Positions 1 through 9,622 are shown, numbered from the stretch's first letter. The stretch: DNA of 64,000 nt from Dendrolimus kikuchii (GCA_019925095.2 CM034412.1:558001-622000), one strand, 5' to 3'. Notes: generated by a model from the sequence alone, not told the origin. Made by a program: numbers and translations.

Positions 1-579
1 TGCGATTATCGTAGAAATCAGTTTGAACCGATTTAAACGCGAGACTTGCCTTTCAAGCTCGGTGATGAGCACGGCATTTTGCATTTTGTTTACACAGAAA
101 CGTCAATATTCTATGACCAGGCGATTATCGCCCTTCTACGTACTGTAATAGGGGATCGGGTTAACCCCTTTTAAAAAAAGGATAATTAAAACATAGTTAT
201 TATATATTATTTAAAAGACGACCGTCTTGGTTGAGGGCTGGATGAAGACTGGTATGTGATGGATGGGCAAATGGGAAGCTAATATGTGATGACTAAACGG
301 AACAGGTGTGAAATCGGCCGAATGGGGTGCATAGATTATCTATAAGAGTACGATATCGCATGTTTATTTTATTAGATGATTAAAAAAAATTGCTTTCAAC
401 AATCGTATCTTCGAGGCAAGAAACTCTCCATGTAATTGGTCCTTTACTACCGGTTAAAATTTGATATAAGCTCCATACATGTAATTTCAAAATTCAACGG
501 ATGGTAGGACAAGTGAATAGTAAGATATAGGCACCGGCTATAAGTCTGTTTTAGGAACAGAAGCATAGTATGTAGATAT
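1..579. other. Interval without recognised gene or repeat
   Basis: AT-rich sequence. No open frame of coding character, tandem array or match to the repeat families defined in this window was seen. Confidence 0.4.
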
Positions 580-822
580 TGTTACACGCCTACAAAAGTA
601 GATTCACACCTGCATACCATAAAAGCACATTTTATTAACTTTCCGCATTTGGACTTCTTTTGTTTACTTTGTGTTTAAAATTTGTGATTAGAAAACAGCC
701 CATTGTGTATTGTAATCTTTTATAGCAGTCATTAGCCAGGTGTGTCGAACTGATTCTAAGAAATTCGGTCTACGCGGTCGGGCAGCCATACTGTATCGGT
801 ACAGCATATAGTATTGCACCCA
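580..822 (+). mobile_element. LTR fragment, same family as the solo LTR at 48849
   Basis: It begins TGTTACACG and follows the LTR at 48849-49502 through the shared blocks TTCACACCTGCATACC, TTTGTTTACTTTGTG and CAGCCCATTGTGTATTG. Similarity fades near 822, so the 3' half of the LTR, including its polyadenylation region, is missing. No internal retroelement coding sequence adjoins it. Confidence 0.7.
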
Positions 823-1040
823 AGGACAAGCCCCTGCCAGTGTAGGACTATTGTGGGAAATGAGGACAAAAGTACCGGGCTATTGGGGTGAACTGCTAGT
901 GGTACTAGGGTTCTGGGAATATGGGGACTATGGCGTCTGCCCGTCGCAATGTTCGGGGAACATGGAAAAATGGGCAGACGGTGACTCGCCACTCAGGGAG
1001 TTATTATTCATGGGTTATTATTATTATTATATTACTTTAG
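823..1040 (+). mobile_element. Unclassified retroposon-like segment with (TTA)n tail
   Basis: A segment of higher GC than its surroundings that ends in a TTATTATTATTATTA run at about 1014-1034. The tail suggests a retroposon 3' end. Both strands have short open frames here but neither resembles a known family. Identity unknown. Confidence 0.35.
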
Positions 1041-1065
1041 TATATCAAAAATCGTATATCTAATT

Positions 1066-1495
1066 TTTATTTAAAATCTCCTTAATCACAGGGTTGCCTG
1101 ATAGAGATCTATGTCTATATTAATTGTATAGATAGATATAAATAAAACTATATTTTAAGGTTTAAGGTTTTAAGCGCGGTAATTTATTTGATATTTTTGT
1201 TATTCCGACGTTTCGGCCAGTTTTCAGTGGCCGTGATCACGGAAGACAAAGATGTCAAGTGTGAAAGAGTATTGTTAAAGTTTTATTGAGCCTACCGCCA
1301 ACTTGTTCATTTTAATTATTTAGTTTTAATTTTGTTTATGGTTATTATTTACTCTATGGGAGCCTATCTAGTTTACCACCGCTTGGCAACATGTTATTAT
1401 GTATACAAGTCGCGAAAAGTTAAGAAAATATTACGTCTAGATATAAGTTTATGGTGAACAACAAAGTTTTAATTAATTAATTCATTCATTCATAG
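1066..1495 (+). mobile_element. LINE 3' tail with (ATTC)n end, interrupted by Penelope
   Basis: The block CTCCTTAATCACAGGGTTGC at 1078 and the end CTAGATATAAGTTTATGG plus ATTCATTCATTC at 1434-1493 match the 3' end of the LINE at 54832-55775. The two halves are separated by the Penelope copy at 1144-1432, so this LINE inserted first. Confidence 0.65.
1144..1432 (-). mobile_element. Penelope-like element, 3' tail copy
   Basis: Read on the minus strand it carries the Penelope 3' region typical of this window, with GTGATCACGG, a CACTGAAAA-type stem, CCGAAACGTCGG and a terminal AACCTTAAACC-like stretch on the left. The right side runs into TATACAAGTCGCGAAAAG, a leader also found next to the copies ending at 10868 and 46915. 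No coding sequence remains. Confidence 0.7.
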
Positions 1496-1639
1496 TAGGA
1501 GAATCGCCCGGTAAAAGAGGAACTTGTAACACTCTGCAATCAAGCTTGTAGACACCTGCATCCTGGAATAGGGATATTTTATATCACAAGTCTCAAAAAC
1601 TGGTTTATCCTTTTATGTGGTGCCAGTGGTGCCCCACTT

Positions 1640-1878
1640 TTGCCAGGTGGTAGGGTATTTGCTCGACTGGATGGCGACCATCCCTGGTCTAAAGTATGTC
1701 GCCATAACAACCGTGAGTTGTGTTCCGGCATTAGTGACCAGGTTCCAGTCTCCTTTAAGAGAGCAGCAGCGTATTTGTAGCCACTTTGGTGTTGCAAATT
1801 TCCATAAGCGATGGTAACCGCTTTCCATCAAGTAGGCTGTCTGCCTGTCTGCTGAACTCCTGCAATAAAAATAAAATA
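1640..1878 (+). mobile_element. PA330 poly(A) retroposon, 5'-truncated
   Basis: PA330 is the commonest family here. A full copy is about 330 bp, starts near ATCCGTGCAGGAACGG and ends CTCCTGCAATAAAAAA, so the polyadenylation signal overlaps the poly(A) tail. Its 3' part (GGCGATGGTAACCGCTTTCC then GTCTGCCTGTCTGC) resembles CR1/Jockey-type LINE 3' ends of Lepidoptera, so it may be a LINE 3' end or a SINE. This copy lacks about 100 bp of the 5' side. Confidence 0.75.
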
Positions 1879-2034
1879 AATGTGGCTTGAAATAAGTTTT
1901 CATTGCAACTCGTCTAAGGATATGGGCCTATCCTGTCTGTGACTTCCTTGATGTAAGGCAGGCTAGCAGGGCATCGCTCAACTGCAAGTTGCCACCCTGT
2001 TGTTACTTAGCCGCCCATTTTAATTTATATAAAA

Positions 2035-2237
2035 CTAGCTGTCCCGGCAGACGTTGTTCTGCCCTGAAGAAATAAAATTTAGAACCCGATTGCAGCGCCA
2101 CCTACCGGGTCCAATTGTGAATCTAAACCATCCTCGAATCCACTTGAACACACACAAAAAAATTCATTCAAATCGGTACAGCCGTTTAGGAGGAGTTCAC
2201 TGTCAACACACGTACAGAAGAATTATATATATAAAGA
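2035..2237 (-). mobile_element. Helitron, Hel-2 family
   Basis: Minus-strand reading starts TCTTTATATATATAATTC and ends GGGACAGCTAG, lying between A and T as Helitrons do. The interior has the Hel-2 signature ACGGCTG(T)ACCGATTTGAAT and GGTGGCGCTGCAATCGGG. It is non-autonomous, with no Rep or helicase coding. It sits in the Penelope 3' UTR. Confidence 0.8.
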
Positions 2238-2377
2238 TTATTTGAGCTAGGTTTGTTGCACGAAAGTTTCTTAGGCCTCTTCATCTCTTTAAGTTACAAC
2301 ATATTGCCCAGCGGTGGTAAATTAGATTAGGCTCCCATAGAGTAAATAAATACCATAAACAAAAATTAGAATGAACA

Positions 2378-2991
2378 GGATATATAGAAAGAAGAGTGAA
2401 TTTGGGGAATAGTGTGAATGGAGCGTTAGGTAAACTTCTAGGCGCTAAGAACCTCAGCCAGAAGGCCCAGCTCGCCATACACAACGCGGTGCTGGTACCT
2501 ACGCTCACGTATGGAAGCGAGAGTTGGGTATGGAAGAGATAGCATGAAAGTAGAGTAAACGCGGTCGAGATGCGAGCACTGCGCAAAATCTGCGGAGTGA
2601 CGCTCGCGGACCGCGTTCATAATACCGAAGTAAGAAAGAGAGTTGGTCTGAGAAAGAGTGTCGGGGTGAAGGTAAGGAAAGGAATGCTCCGGTGGTTCGG
2701 GCATGTGGAAAGAATGCATGATGAGAGAATGACTAAACAGATATACAATGCAAAAGTGGATGGATGCAGAAGTCGTGGAAGTCCACGACACACCTTCCAT
2801 GATCAAATTGATCGTGTACTAGCAGGTAATGTCAGGAGCCTTAAGAACAGACGAGCTTGCATGACAAGAGTTATAAATGTCAAAGAAGCAAATGAGGTGT
2901 GTAAGAATAAGCCTAAATAGCGTTCTGTTGTTCGTGCCTACCCCGCAAGGGAACTGGCGTGAAGTTATGTATGTATGTATGTGTATGTATG
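2378..2991 (+). mobile_element. RTE-A LINE, longest copy in the window
   Basis: A 614-bp 5'-truncated insertion with an exact 11-bp TSD, TAGAATGAACA, at 2367-2377 and 2992-3002. The 3' tail is (TATG)n. The next entry describes the coding remnant. RTE elements are known for very short 3' UTRs and microsatellite tails. Here the consensus stop TGA lies only about four bases before the tail. Confidence 0.88.
2392..2961 (+). pseudogene. RTE-A reverse transcriptase, C-terminal remnant
   Basis: C-terminal end of a non-LTR retrotransposon ORF2. The order of motifs is LTYGSESWVWKR, then NAVEMRALRKICGVTLADR, then GMLRWFGHVERMHDE, then NAKVDGCRSRG..RHTFHDQID. This is the region downstream of the reverse-transcriptase fingers and palm seen in RTE-type LINEs. 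An in-frame TAG follows the WKR motif and another replaces the tryptophan in the KPKW motif, so this copy cannot make the full C-terminus. The catalytic YxDD region and the endonuclease are absent because of 5' truncation. Other copies, for example 54373-54672, keep this C-terminal frame intact. Confidence 0.85.
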
Positions 2992-3088
2992 TAGAATGAA
3001 CAAGCTGAGGGTAGGCTAAACTTGGTTCTTTATATCCCGTGATCACGGCTACAGAAAAGTGACCGAAACGTCGGAATAAAAATAAAAT

Positions 3089-3587
3089 AAAGTGCGTGTG
3101 TACTATTAAAACTTAAGACAATACAATATTATTACGGCCCTACAAAGGACAAGGGCCTTTTTGATACATGTATAACAAGCTCATCTTAAACCAGCTTTTA
3201 ATCAATAACCACCATCCCTCCCTACTCAATCTTGGAAATTGTTAAGCCGACATCAAAAGAACCACAGTTTGGATAACTCCGATACTTTAATCAAAGTACA
3301 ATGGCAGTTAATTAACGTAAATTGTTTACAAGCGTACACCCTGTGGCCTGAGGCATGTGAGTAATTAAGCCTTATTACACAAAAGGAAAAAGCTTTGGTA
3401 CCCTTTTTAATTTGGCTTCGGGTCTCGTAGAGGTCAGGGAGCGGAAAAGGGTGATAAGGGAAGAATTTATTCTAAAAAACGTAACAATTTTGCTAGCGTT
3501 TCCTTTGAAACGGAATAATGCTGCTCCAAACAAATCGGCTGTGCTACTTCAAAATGAAGCAACTGACATTAGAGCTTTGAGAAATGC
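3089..3587. other. Interval without recognised feature
   Basis: No repeat family or coding signal recognised. An open plus-strand frame around 3412-3711 has no convincing start or similarity. Confidence 0.35.
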
Positions 3588-3620
3588 AAATATATCGATA
3601 CCTCGGGGCTCAAAGGGCGT
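3588..3620 (+). repeat. Left member of a ~30-bp inverted pair
   Basis: ATCGATACCTCGGGGCTCAA followed by AGGGCGTAA. It is matched in reverse complement at 4768-4800 with one or two differences. The pair encloses 1.2 kb that includes rep-R. They may be terminal inverted repeats of a degraded DNA transposon or two independent copies of a short repeat. Confidence 0.45.
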
Positions 3621-4065
3621 AAGAACCAAAACTCGATTTTTCAGGAGAGCCGAAAAACAAAATATTAAATATTATTTCGGACATAACTTTTTTGATTCTT
3701 GGCCTAAATAAACCATTCTAAAACCAAAAGTCTTAAAATTCTATGCAAAACTCTGTTAAATTATATTTCAAATAGATTTAAAAGTAACAAAAACAGCTTT
3801 CCTATACCCCCCGGAAAATCGCATGTTTGGGGCGTTATACCCTAAAAATCTATGGATGTGTCAGAGATGGTTGTATCTACCAATTTGCCTGTAATTCTAT
3901 CAGTTTGTAGACTGTTGCTTTGTTTTCTTCAGTTGATTAATAGTACATTATGGTACTAGTGTGTAACATTGGTGATTACCGCCGAGGCGCCATTGAGACT
4001 CGAGCCGTAGTCGAGGGTCTTAAGAGAGCCGAGGACGGTAATCATCAATACACACGTGTATCATA
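3621..4065. other. Interval without recognised gene
   Basis: Lies inside the inverted pair at 3588 and 4800. Around 3960-4065 the sequence ACCGCCGAGGCGCC and GCCGAGGACGGTAAT forms loose inverted segments. No family assigned. Confidence 0.3.
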
Positions 4066-4071
4066 CGACGT

Positions 4072-4438
4072 TTTGCAACACACTTGTGAATAAAATAACA
4101 ACAAAAACTCATTTTATTTAGTAGATAAAAAAAGTTATATATGAGTGAAAGTTTTATTTATTAAACACGTACGAGTTAAAATTATCTATTTAAATAAGAA
4201 GTTGTATGAAATGAGCAAGCAAAAGGAACATTAATTTATTTGTTCTATAGAACACGATTTTTTTTTTTTAATAAAAACTTTTTTAAGAACAAAGCAACTC
4301 AACCAATGAAATTTAAAAAAAAAATCTATAACTCACTAGTGAGTTATAATGTTTTTTACTCACAGTTTGATAATGGGTGTCATTCTGTGCCTAATTGCGG
4401 TGACCATAGAGCCACTTTATGAGCAAGTGTGTTGAAAA
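4072..4438 (+). mobile_element. rep-R, small TIR element (MITE-like)
   Basis: Ends TTTTGCAACACACTTG at 4072 and CAAGTGTGTTGAAAA at 4424-4438 form terminal inverted repeats of about 15 bp with one gap. A perfect 22-bp palindrome centred on ACTAGT lies at 4327-4348. A second, 5'-truncated copy is at 9388-9622. There is no transposase. Confidence 0.6.
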
Positions 4439-4767
4439 TATCATTAAAGAGAGAAAATAAGAAATTCTTTTCTTTCTTTATTTGCTTATTGAATTTCAAT
4501 TTTATTTATTAACTTAGTATATCAATTTATCAACTCAGACAACTAATTGTATTATCTACGGTGTCGTCCACTACCCTCGCGTTTATGATCATTAACATTG
4601 GTTGCCGATACGACACAAAATCTAAAAATATATCTTTTATTTTCTACAAAAAATGGAGTCGTAAACAAAACTTCTTGGCGAATTGGAACACTTTACATAT
4701 ACTGATCGATAGAGGAGAAAAAATTAAGTAGGGCTTCATTAAAAAGTAAATTTCGCCGAAATGGCCG

Positions 4768-4800
4768 TTACGTCCTTTGAGCCCCGAGGTATCGATATGT
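4768..4800 (-). repeat. Right member of the ~30-bp inverted pair
   Basis: Reverse complement of the repeat at 3588-3620, containing TTTGAGCCCCGAGGTATCGA. Confidence 0.45.
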
Positions 4801-4808
4801 AAGGTTAC

Positions 4809-4998
4809 ACACACAACAGTGGGATAAGAGTTGAAAAATTAATGTTAAGGTGGTTTAGGAATGTAGGGGAAACGGATGAAAGTAGTATCACAAAACTAGT
4901 ATATGACAGCATTGTGAATAGTAGAATTGATGGTGAACACCGTGATAGAACAGGAACAAATGTTAAAGAAATGTCAGATATAAAGCATCTTAAATAAA
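4809..4998 (+). pseudogene. RTE-type LINE ORF2 remnant, divergent
   Basis: The plus frame from about 4830 reads EKLMLRWFRNVGETDESSI and continues VYDSIVNSRIDGE, ending at a TAA at 4996-4998. LMLRWF(G/R)NV and the spacing to the RxDG motif are those of the ORF2 C-terminus in RTE-A and RTE-C, but the sequence is a separate lineage. No tail or TSD was recognised. Confidence 0.6.
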
Positions 4999-5040
4999 CG
5001 TGCATGTATGAAGAGAGAAATTCTATCAAATATATATAGA

Positions 5041-5330
5041 ATACAATTTCCTGCGTTGGGGCGGCCTGTTGTAAGAGGCGACTTAACAACCCACAGCCAG
5101 GTGGTAGGGCATTTGCCCGACTGGATGGCGACCACCCTGGTCTAAAGTATGTCGCCATAACAACCTTGAGTTGTGTTCCGGCATTAGTGACCAGGTTCCA
5201 GTCTCCCTTAAGAGAGCAGCAGCGCATTTGTAGCACTTTTGGTGTTGCAAATGTCTATAGGCGATGGTAACCGCTTTCCATCGAGTGGGCCATCTGCCTG
5301 TCTGCTGAACTTCTGCAATAAAAAAAAAAT
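5041..5330 (+). mobile_element. PA330 retroposon
   Basis: Nearly full length, from ATACAATTTCCTGCG to an A-rich tail. It carries GTTGGGGCGGCC where most copies have GGCCGGGCGGCC, a variant shared with the copies at 21738 and 31397. Confidence 0.8.
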
Positions 5331-5467
5331 AGCGAAACTGCCAGTAGTTACTTTATTTTCCGTGGAACTTCTTTTGTGGCGCGGATTCTAGATTTAATGT
5401 GTCAAACACTCAATTGTCAAATAAAAGCGAGTATACACTTAAAAGCATAGATAAGAACTGTTTTGGA

Positions 5468-5806
5468 TTATTACAAGCTTTTTATTAGCTTGCAATGGTT
5501 GTTTGTATGTATGTAAGTTCGGGTGGAATCTTGCAAGTTAAATTTCACCAACTTCCCGGTTTCCGATTGAGCTGAAATTTTGCACGCATATGTATATCGC
5601 GTGACAATGCAATAATATGGTACCATGGAGCTGATCTGATGATGGGGTCGAAAGGTGGCCATAGGAACTCCTGTACTAAACAAGATAGACCCGTCGTGTT
5701 TGGGCTCGTTTTACTTGTCTTGGCTAGCACTCTGCTGCTACGTGATATCCAGGATCTTAAAAGTTTGTATTTAAGAATAATCTTTAAAAAAGCTTATTAT
5801 AATATA
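5468..5806 (+). mobile_element. rep-F element
   Basis: An interspersed repeat of about 330 bp with ends ACAAGCTTTTTATTAGCTTG and AAAAAAGCTTATTA and the core GGTTTCCGATTGAGCTGAAA ... GGAGCTGATCTGATGATGG. Other copies are at 11866, 26040 and 29766. Class unknown. In two other copies it continues into rep-E. Confidence 0.7.
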
Positions 5807-5854
5807 CTTTTATTTACACAATGTAATGTAATTTTTGTCACTCGTCCCTTAATT

Positions 5855-6100
5855 TGACGGCCTCTGTGGTTGAGCGGGCTAAGCCTTTGCCGGCGTAACT
5901 CACTGCAACGCAGAGGTTCCGGGTTCGATTCCTGGTATAGTAAATTTCGGAAACGTATTTTCTCCGTTATTTACTATGGTCTGGGTGTCTGGGATCGGCC
6001 CCAGTGTAGTCTGTTGTATATTACCCATAACACAAGCGTAACTTGCTTAATTGATATACAATGTGCGTATTTGTCTGCCGATTATTATTATTATTTATAA
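5855..6100 (+). mobile_element. SINE-1, tRNA-derived
   Basis: The head TGTGGTTGAGCGGGCTAAG resembles a Pol III A box and GGTTCGATTCC is a perfect B box 45-50 bp later. The body (GTCTGGGTGTCTGGGATCGG) is followed by a (TTA)n tail. Copies at 7525 (minus), 34375 (minus, decayed) and 58763 (plus). The tRNA-like head is not a functional tRNA because the remainder does not fold as a cloverleaf with a CCA-ready end. Confidence 0.88.
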
Positions 6101-6409
6101 TTTATGAGTATTGCGTATGGTCAGACACATTAGTGTCTTTGGTAGTCTCTATTTTTGTCTATGGTTTCTTTACTGCCTTTTAAATGAAGACTAAAAAACA
6201 TATAAATGTAGACGAAGCGAAAGTTGTTGTCAGGATCGTCGCAAGTGAAGATCTACCGTTTCTGCCTAACCCCATGGGAAACAGGCGTGATACTAATACG
6301 TATGTAGCAACTGACGTTGTCTTTTAGATGAATACTTGTGTCGATGTTCTTCTAGTTCCATGTGTCTTGGGATCAGGCCTCTTCAATTAAGTACAGGAAT
6401 TCTTAAATC

Positions 6410-6510
6410 AGGCAAGTGAGGTGTGTAAGAATAAGCCTAAATGGCACTCTGTTGTTCGTGCCTACCCCGCGAGGGAACTGGCGTGAAGTTATGTATGTAT
6501 GTATGTATGT
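6410..6510 (+). mobile_element. RTE-A LINE, 101-bp 3' end
   Basis: Only the last codons of ORF2 (reaching ARELA and the stop) and the (TATG)n tail remain. An exact 12-bp TSD, AATTCTTAAATC, is at 6398-6409 and 6511-6522, so this was a complete insertion event and not a later fragment. Confidence 0.9.
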
Positions 6511-6960
6511 AATTCTTAAATCTCATTTATTATATTATTACAACTTCAAATTACAGCATACGAGGTGACAAGGCGGGTGTGAGTTAGCGACTGGCTCGTG
6601 TCGACTACACCCCGTATAGATTTCTACTTCTTCCTGAATCAGCAATTGCTGATTGGAACTGGAATTCCAGTCGCTACACTTGTGAATTCTTTGCCTTGTC
6701 GATTTCCTGGTGTTATGTTTAACCAAAACGCGTGAAAATTCAAATTCAAATTCATTTATTTGTATAAACTTATTTCTAGGCCTTATATAGTTACATCTAA
6801 AACTTATATAGTAGTTAAAATTAAGGCTACAAATTATTTTTGGCGGCGCTTGCTGCACTAGACTCTAGGTCTGTATCGCGGCACCCAACACAATTTTATT
6901 ATAGAAACTTAAATATAATTGATTTATTAATTAATTAACCTAAAACTATGAGTGCGTGTG

Positions 6961-7006
6961 GTTTTGTGTGTGTGTGTGTGTGTGTCGGCGTGTGTGTGTG
7001 TGTGTG
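6961..7006. repeat. (TG)n microsatellite
   Basis: Two TG runs separated by TCGGCG. Confidence 0.95.
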
Positions 7007-7020
7007 CCCTAGTGTTGTGG

Positions 7021-7272
7021 TCAGTTTAGTATTGTGCTTTCTGTGTCACTGTAATTTAATGTTTTTAACCATTTACTAACTTGGTGTTTAAACTTTGTTG
7101 CTGACATTTCTTTGGCGGAGGGTGTGTTTTGGCATACTTTATTATAAATGGATATATGGATATATGGAGGAAGGCGTTTGGCAAAGGATGTATGTATTTT
7201 AGGTAAGGGTATATTATAAATTCTACGGGAGCTGAGGTATTGAAAAGTATCAAAATATTGTGTTGCTATCAA
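7021..7272 (-). pseudogene. LINE ORF2 C-terminal remnant
   Basis: Frame of 83 residues. Motifs such as LPKIHTSFAKRLPPY and KFKHQVSKWL resemble the C-terminal tail downstream of the reverse-transcriptase domain in Jockey/CR1-type LINEs, where a (P)xTNT..Y..S..Y..x..YN.LP...K pattern is usual. No reverse-transcriptase catalytic motif is present because the copy is 5'-truncated near 7275. The downstream 3' UTR and tail at 6735-7018 support the orientation. Confidence 0.5.
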
Positions 7273-7524
7273 TAATCTTCGTTTTATTTATTTTTCACTA
7301 ACATCGTTATAGCAGTCACATATTAAGTGGTTTAATAAAAAAGACGTTAAAACTTTTTTCAAGTATTTAATAATCATTATTAATGCGTAACATGTACTAT
7401 TTTTTCAGTAGAAACTTAACTGATAAGTGTATTAATTTATGTGTTTTATATTGTAAGAATTTTATGTTTCCCAAATAAATTATAATAATAAATAATTAAA
7501 ATAAATAAAAAATATATTACTTAG

Positions 7525-7735
7525 TCGGCAGTATAATAATAATAATCGGCAGACAAACACACATATTGTATAACCCCAAATTAAGCAAGTTACGCTTGTG
7601 TTACGGGTAATATACAACGGACTACTCTGGGGTCGATCCCAGACACCCAGACCAAGAAATCGAACCCGGAGCCTTTGCGTTGCAGTGCGGTAGGCCGGCA
7701 AAGGCTTAGCCCGCTCAAGCACAGAGGCCGTCAAT
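7525..7735 (-). mobile_element. SINE-1 copy
   Basis: Minus-strand head GGCCTCTGTGCTTGAGCGG, B box GGTTCGATT and the (ATT)n tail at 7536-7550. About 35 bp between the B box and GTCTGGGTGTCTGGG are deleted compared with the copy at 5855. Confidence 0.85.
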
Positions 7736-8185
7736 TACTTAATTACTTAAATGAATAGTTTTGAAATAGAATGTTGTTATATAAATTTATTTGATATCGG
7801 CTGGTGCAACAGTATTTTGACAGAGTCCTTATCAGACTGCAAAAAAAATTCTTACATACGCCACCTAATTTAAATATATGTTGATTGTTACTTATTAAGA
7901 CGATATAGCCAAGTTGTGGCTAAGCTTTTAGGAAGATAAAAAAAATAGAATGTTGTTGAAGTTCGTGATATTTTTTTTGTGGTGTTTTAAAATTTCTTGG
8001 TAAGCACTTGCTAGGTTTTGAAATTGGACAGCTGAAATGGAGATGTCTGCATTTTTTCTGCTTTAGTCTTTATTTTACATTAAAGAAGGTTTACGTCTCG
8101 ACACTTAATTATCTGATTGAGTTTTCACCCTCTTAATCTCTTTCTTGATGTTTATTACTTTAATTATTTAAGTCTGTGATAAACA
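7736..8185. other. Interval without recognised feature
   Basis: AT-rich. No repeat family or coding signal recognised. Confidence 0.35.
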
Positions 8186-8189
8186 CCGT

Positions 8190-8512
8190 GCAGGAACGGA
8201 GAAAGAATACAATTTCCTGCGGCCGGACGGCCTGTCGTAAGAGGCGACAAAACAACTCACAGCCAGGTTGTAGGGCATTTGCCCGACTGGATTGGCGACC
8301 ACCCCTGGTCTAAAGTATGTCTCCATAACAACCTTGAGTTGTGTTCCGGCATTAGTGACCAGGTTCCAGTCTCCCTTAAGAGAGCAGCAGCGCATTTGTA
8401 GCACCTTTGGTGTTGCAAATGTCCATAGGCGATGGTAACCGCTTTCCATCAAGTGGGCCGTTTGCCTGTCTGCTGAACTCCTGCAATGAAAAATAAAAAT
8501 TAAAAAAAACAC
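8190..8512 (+). mobile_element. PA330 retroposon, full length
   Basis: Starts CCGTGCAGGAACGGAG and ends CTCCTGCAATGAAAAATAAA. The polyadenylation motif is mutated to AATGAAAAA. It directly precedes the coding-like stretch at 8589. Confidence 0.85.
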
Positions 8513-8588
8513 GCAAAATAACTGATATGTGAGATGCGAAACTTCGTTCGTGTTGCCAAGATGATGTCGTATTTGTTAGTGAATTGAA

Positions 8589-8993
8589 ATGAGGGCTCCA
8601 AAAAAATACGACCGCAGAGTCACCTTTTTGAGGCGGGTCGCGGCTGCAGTCGTCAGTAGCAGCAGGGTGGCGGCAGCTGGGCTGCCAACCGACGAAGACA
8701 TTGAGCAAGAATCTTACCAACCTCCGTAACTTGTAGCAGGACGCTCAGGGCGCCAAGGCCGCTTAGGGTGCCGGCAGGACGTTCTGCGTCAAAGACTCAC
8801 GGAGCTGCACGATTCTCTAGTTAAGAAGACTAAGTTCCTGCTTCAGATGGCAGGGTTATATGAAAGAAGACTTGCCTGTAGATATATTAGGTATGTTTAT
8901 TTGCGAGGATTACTCCAGTCGAACGCTCGTAGGCGAATGCATCCCGAATTGAGGAATATTCCTGCTTGTATATCATTTCCAAGAAACACGTAG
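8589..8993 (+). pseudogene. Unrecognised coding-like stretch with one in-frame stop
   Basis: A single frame runs 134 codons from ATG at 8589 to TAG at 8991, with one TAA at 8727. The first 46 residues are MRAPKKYDRRVTFLRR..., then an Ala/Val/Ser-rich part and an acidic TDEDIEQESY end. After the stop the same frame continues for 87 codons without interruption, basic and helix-like (QDVLRQRLTELHDSL, ERRLACRYIRYVYLRG). GC content is well above the flanks. I do not recognise a family. It could be a decayed transposon ORF, a pseudogene or exon material. ATTAGGTATG near 8890 resembles a splice donor. Confidence 0.35.
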
Positions 8994-9008
8994 ATTTTAT
9001 TTAGAAAC

Positions 9009-9050
9009 TTTTCAAATATAGGAAGACGTCATACTTCCTATATTTGAAAA
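9009..9050. other. 17-bp perfect hairpin
   Basis: TTTTCAAATATAGGAAG at 9009-9025 pairs with its exact reverse complement at 9034-9050 across an 8-base loop (ACGTCATA). Confidence 0.75.
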
Positions 9051-9387
9051 CTTCTCAAAATAGAGACCTCAGAGTATTTAGAAAAATGTTATGCGACCTA
9101 CGATAAATTCATATTTAAACAGAAAGCAAAGAATAAATTAGACATATTAATAGATCTTCGAATGACAATTTCGAATAAGTTAAGTGATTATGAAATTGTT
9201 TTTTTCAGCAAAATAAAGTAATAAATTAATTAATTACTAAATTCAGGGCTGTGTACACATACCCAAATTACAAAGTTCATTGAAATTGCGTTCTATTTAC
9301 ATATATTATAAAATATAACAAGAGAAATGGAATTAAAGGATTTGAATAATAACTCGTTAGTACTTGAAGCCTACCTAATAGTGTAGC

Positions 9388-9622
9388 CATGAAATGAGCA
9401 AGCAATAGGAACATAAATTTATTTGTTCTATAGAACACGATCTTTTTTTTTTTTTAATAAAAACTTTTTTAAGAACAAAGCAACTCAACCAATAAATTTA
9501 AAAAAAAAATCTTTAACTCACTAGTGAGTTATAATGTTTTTTACTCACAGTTTGATAATGGGTGTCATTCTGTGCCTAATTGCGGTGACCATAGAGCCAC
9601 TTTATGAGCAAGTGTGTTGAAA
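9388..9622 (+). mobile_element. rep-R, 5'-truncated copy
   Basis: Matches 4206-4438 closely, including the ACTCACTAGTGAGTTATAAT palindrome region and the right terminal CAAGTGTGTTGAAAAA. Confidence 0.7.

Larger units (their letters stand above)
2008..3088 (+). mobile_element. Penelope-like element, 3' UTR copy with two insertions
   Basis: CCCATTTTAAT at 2013, GAGCTAGGTTTGTTG at 2243, the ACAACATATTGCCCAGCGG block at 2297 and the terminal GTGATCACGG...CCGAAACGTCGG at 3040-3080 follow the Penelope 3' UTR seen intact at 10085-10430. It is split by a Helitron (2035-2237) and by RTE-A (2378-2991). No GIY-YIG coding part remains. Confidence 0.7.
6735..7275 (-). mobile_element. Jockey/CR1-like LINE 3' end
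   Basis: On the minus strand an ORF C-terminus (7019-7272) is followed by an A/T-rich 3' UTR and a tail of TTTGAATTTGAATTT at 6735-6757. The 3' UTR contains the (TG)n stretch at 6961. The clade assignment is by general resemblance only. Confidence 0.6.

Noticed and set aside
2970..2991. (TATG)n as an independent microsatellite
   Set aside because: Such runs occur at RTE-A 3' ends throughout the window; they are LINE tails.
3412..3711. 99-codon plus-strand frame
   Set aside because: Starts at a non-ATG codon, overlaps the inverted repeat at 3588 and shows no recognised domain.
5855..5935. Possible tRNA gene
   Set aside because: A and B boxes are present but the segment continues into a SINE body with (TTA)n tail and recurs at other loci; it does not fold as a tRNA.
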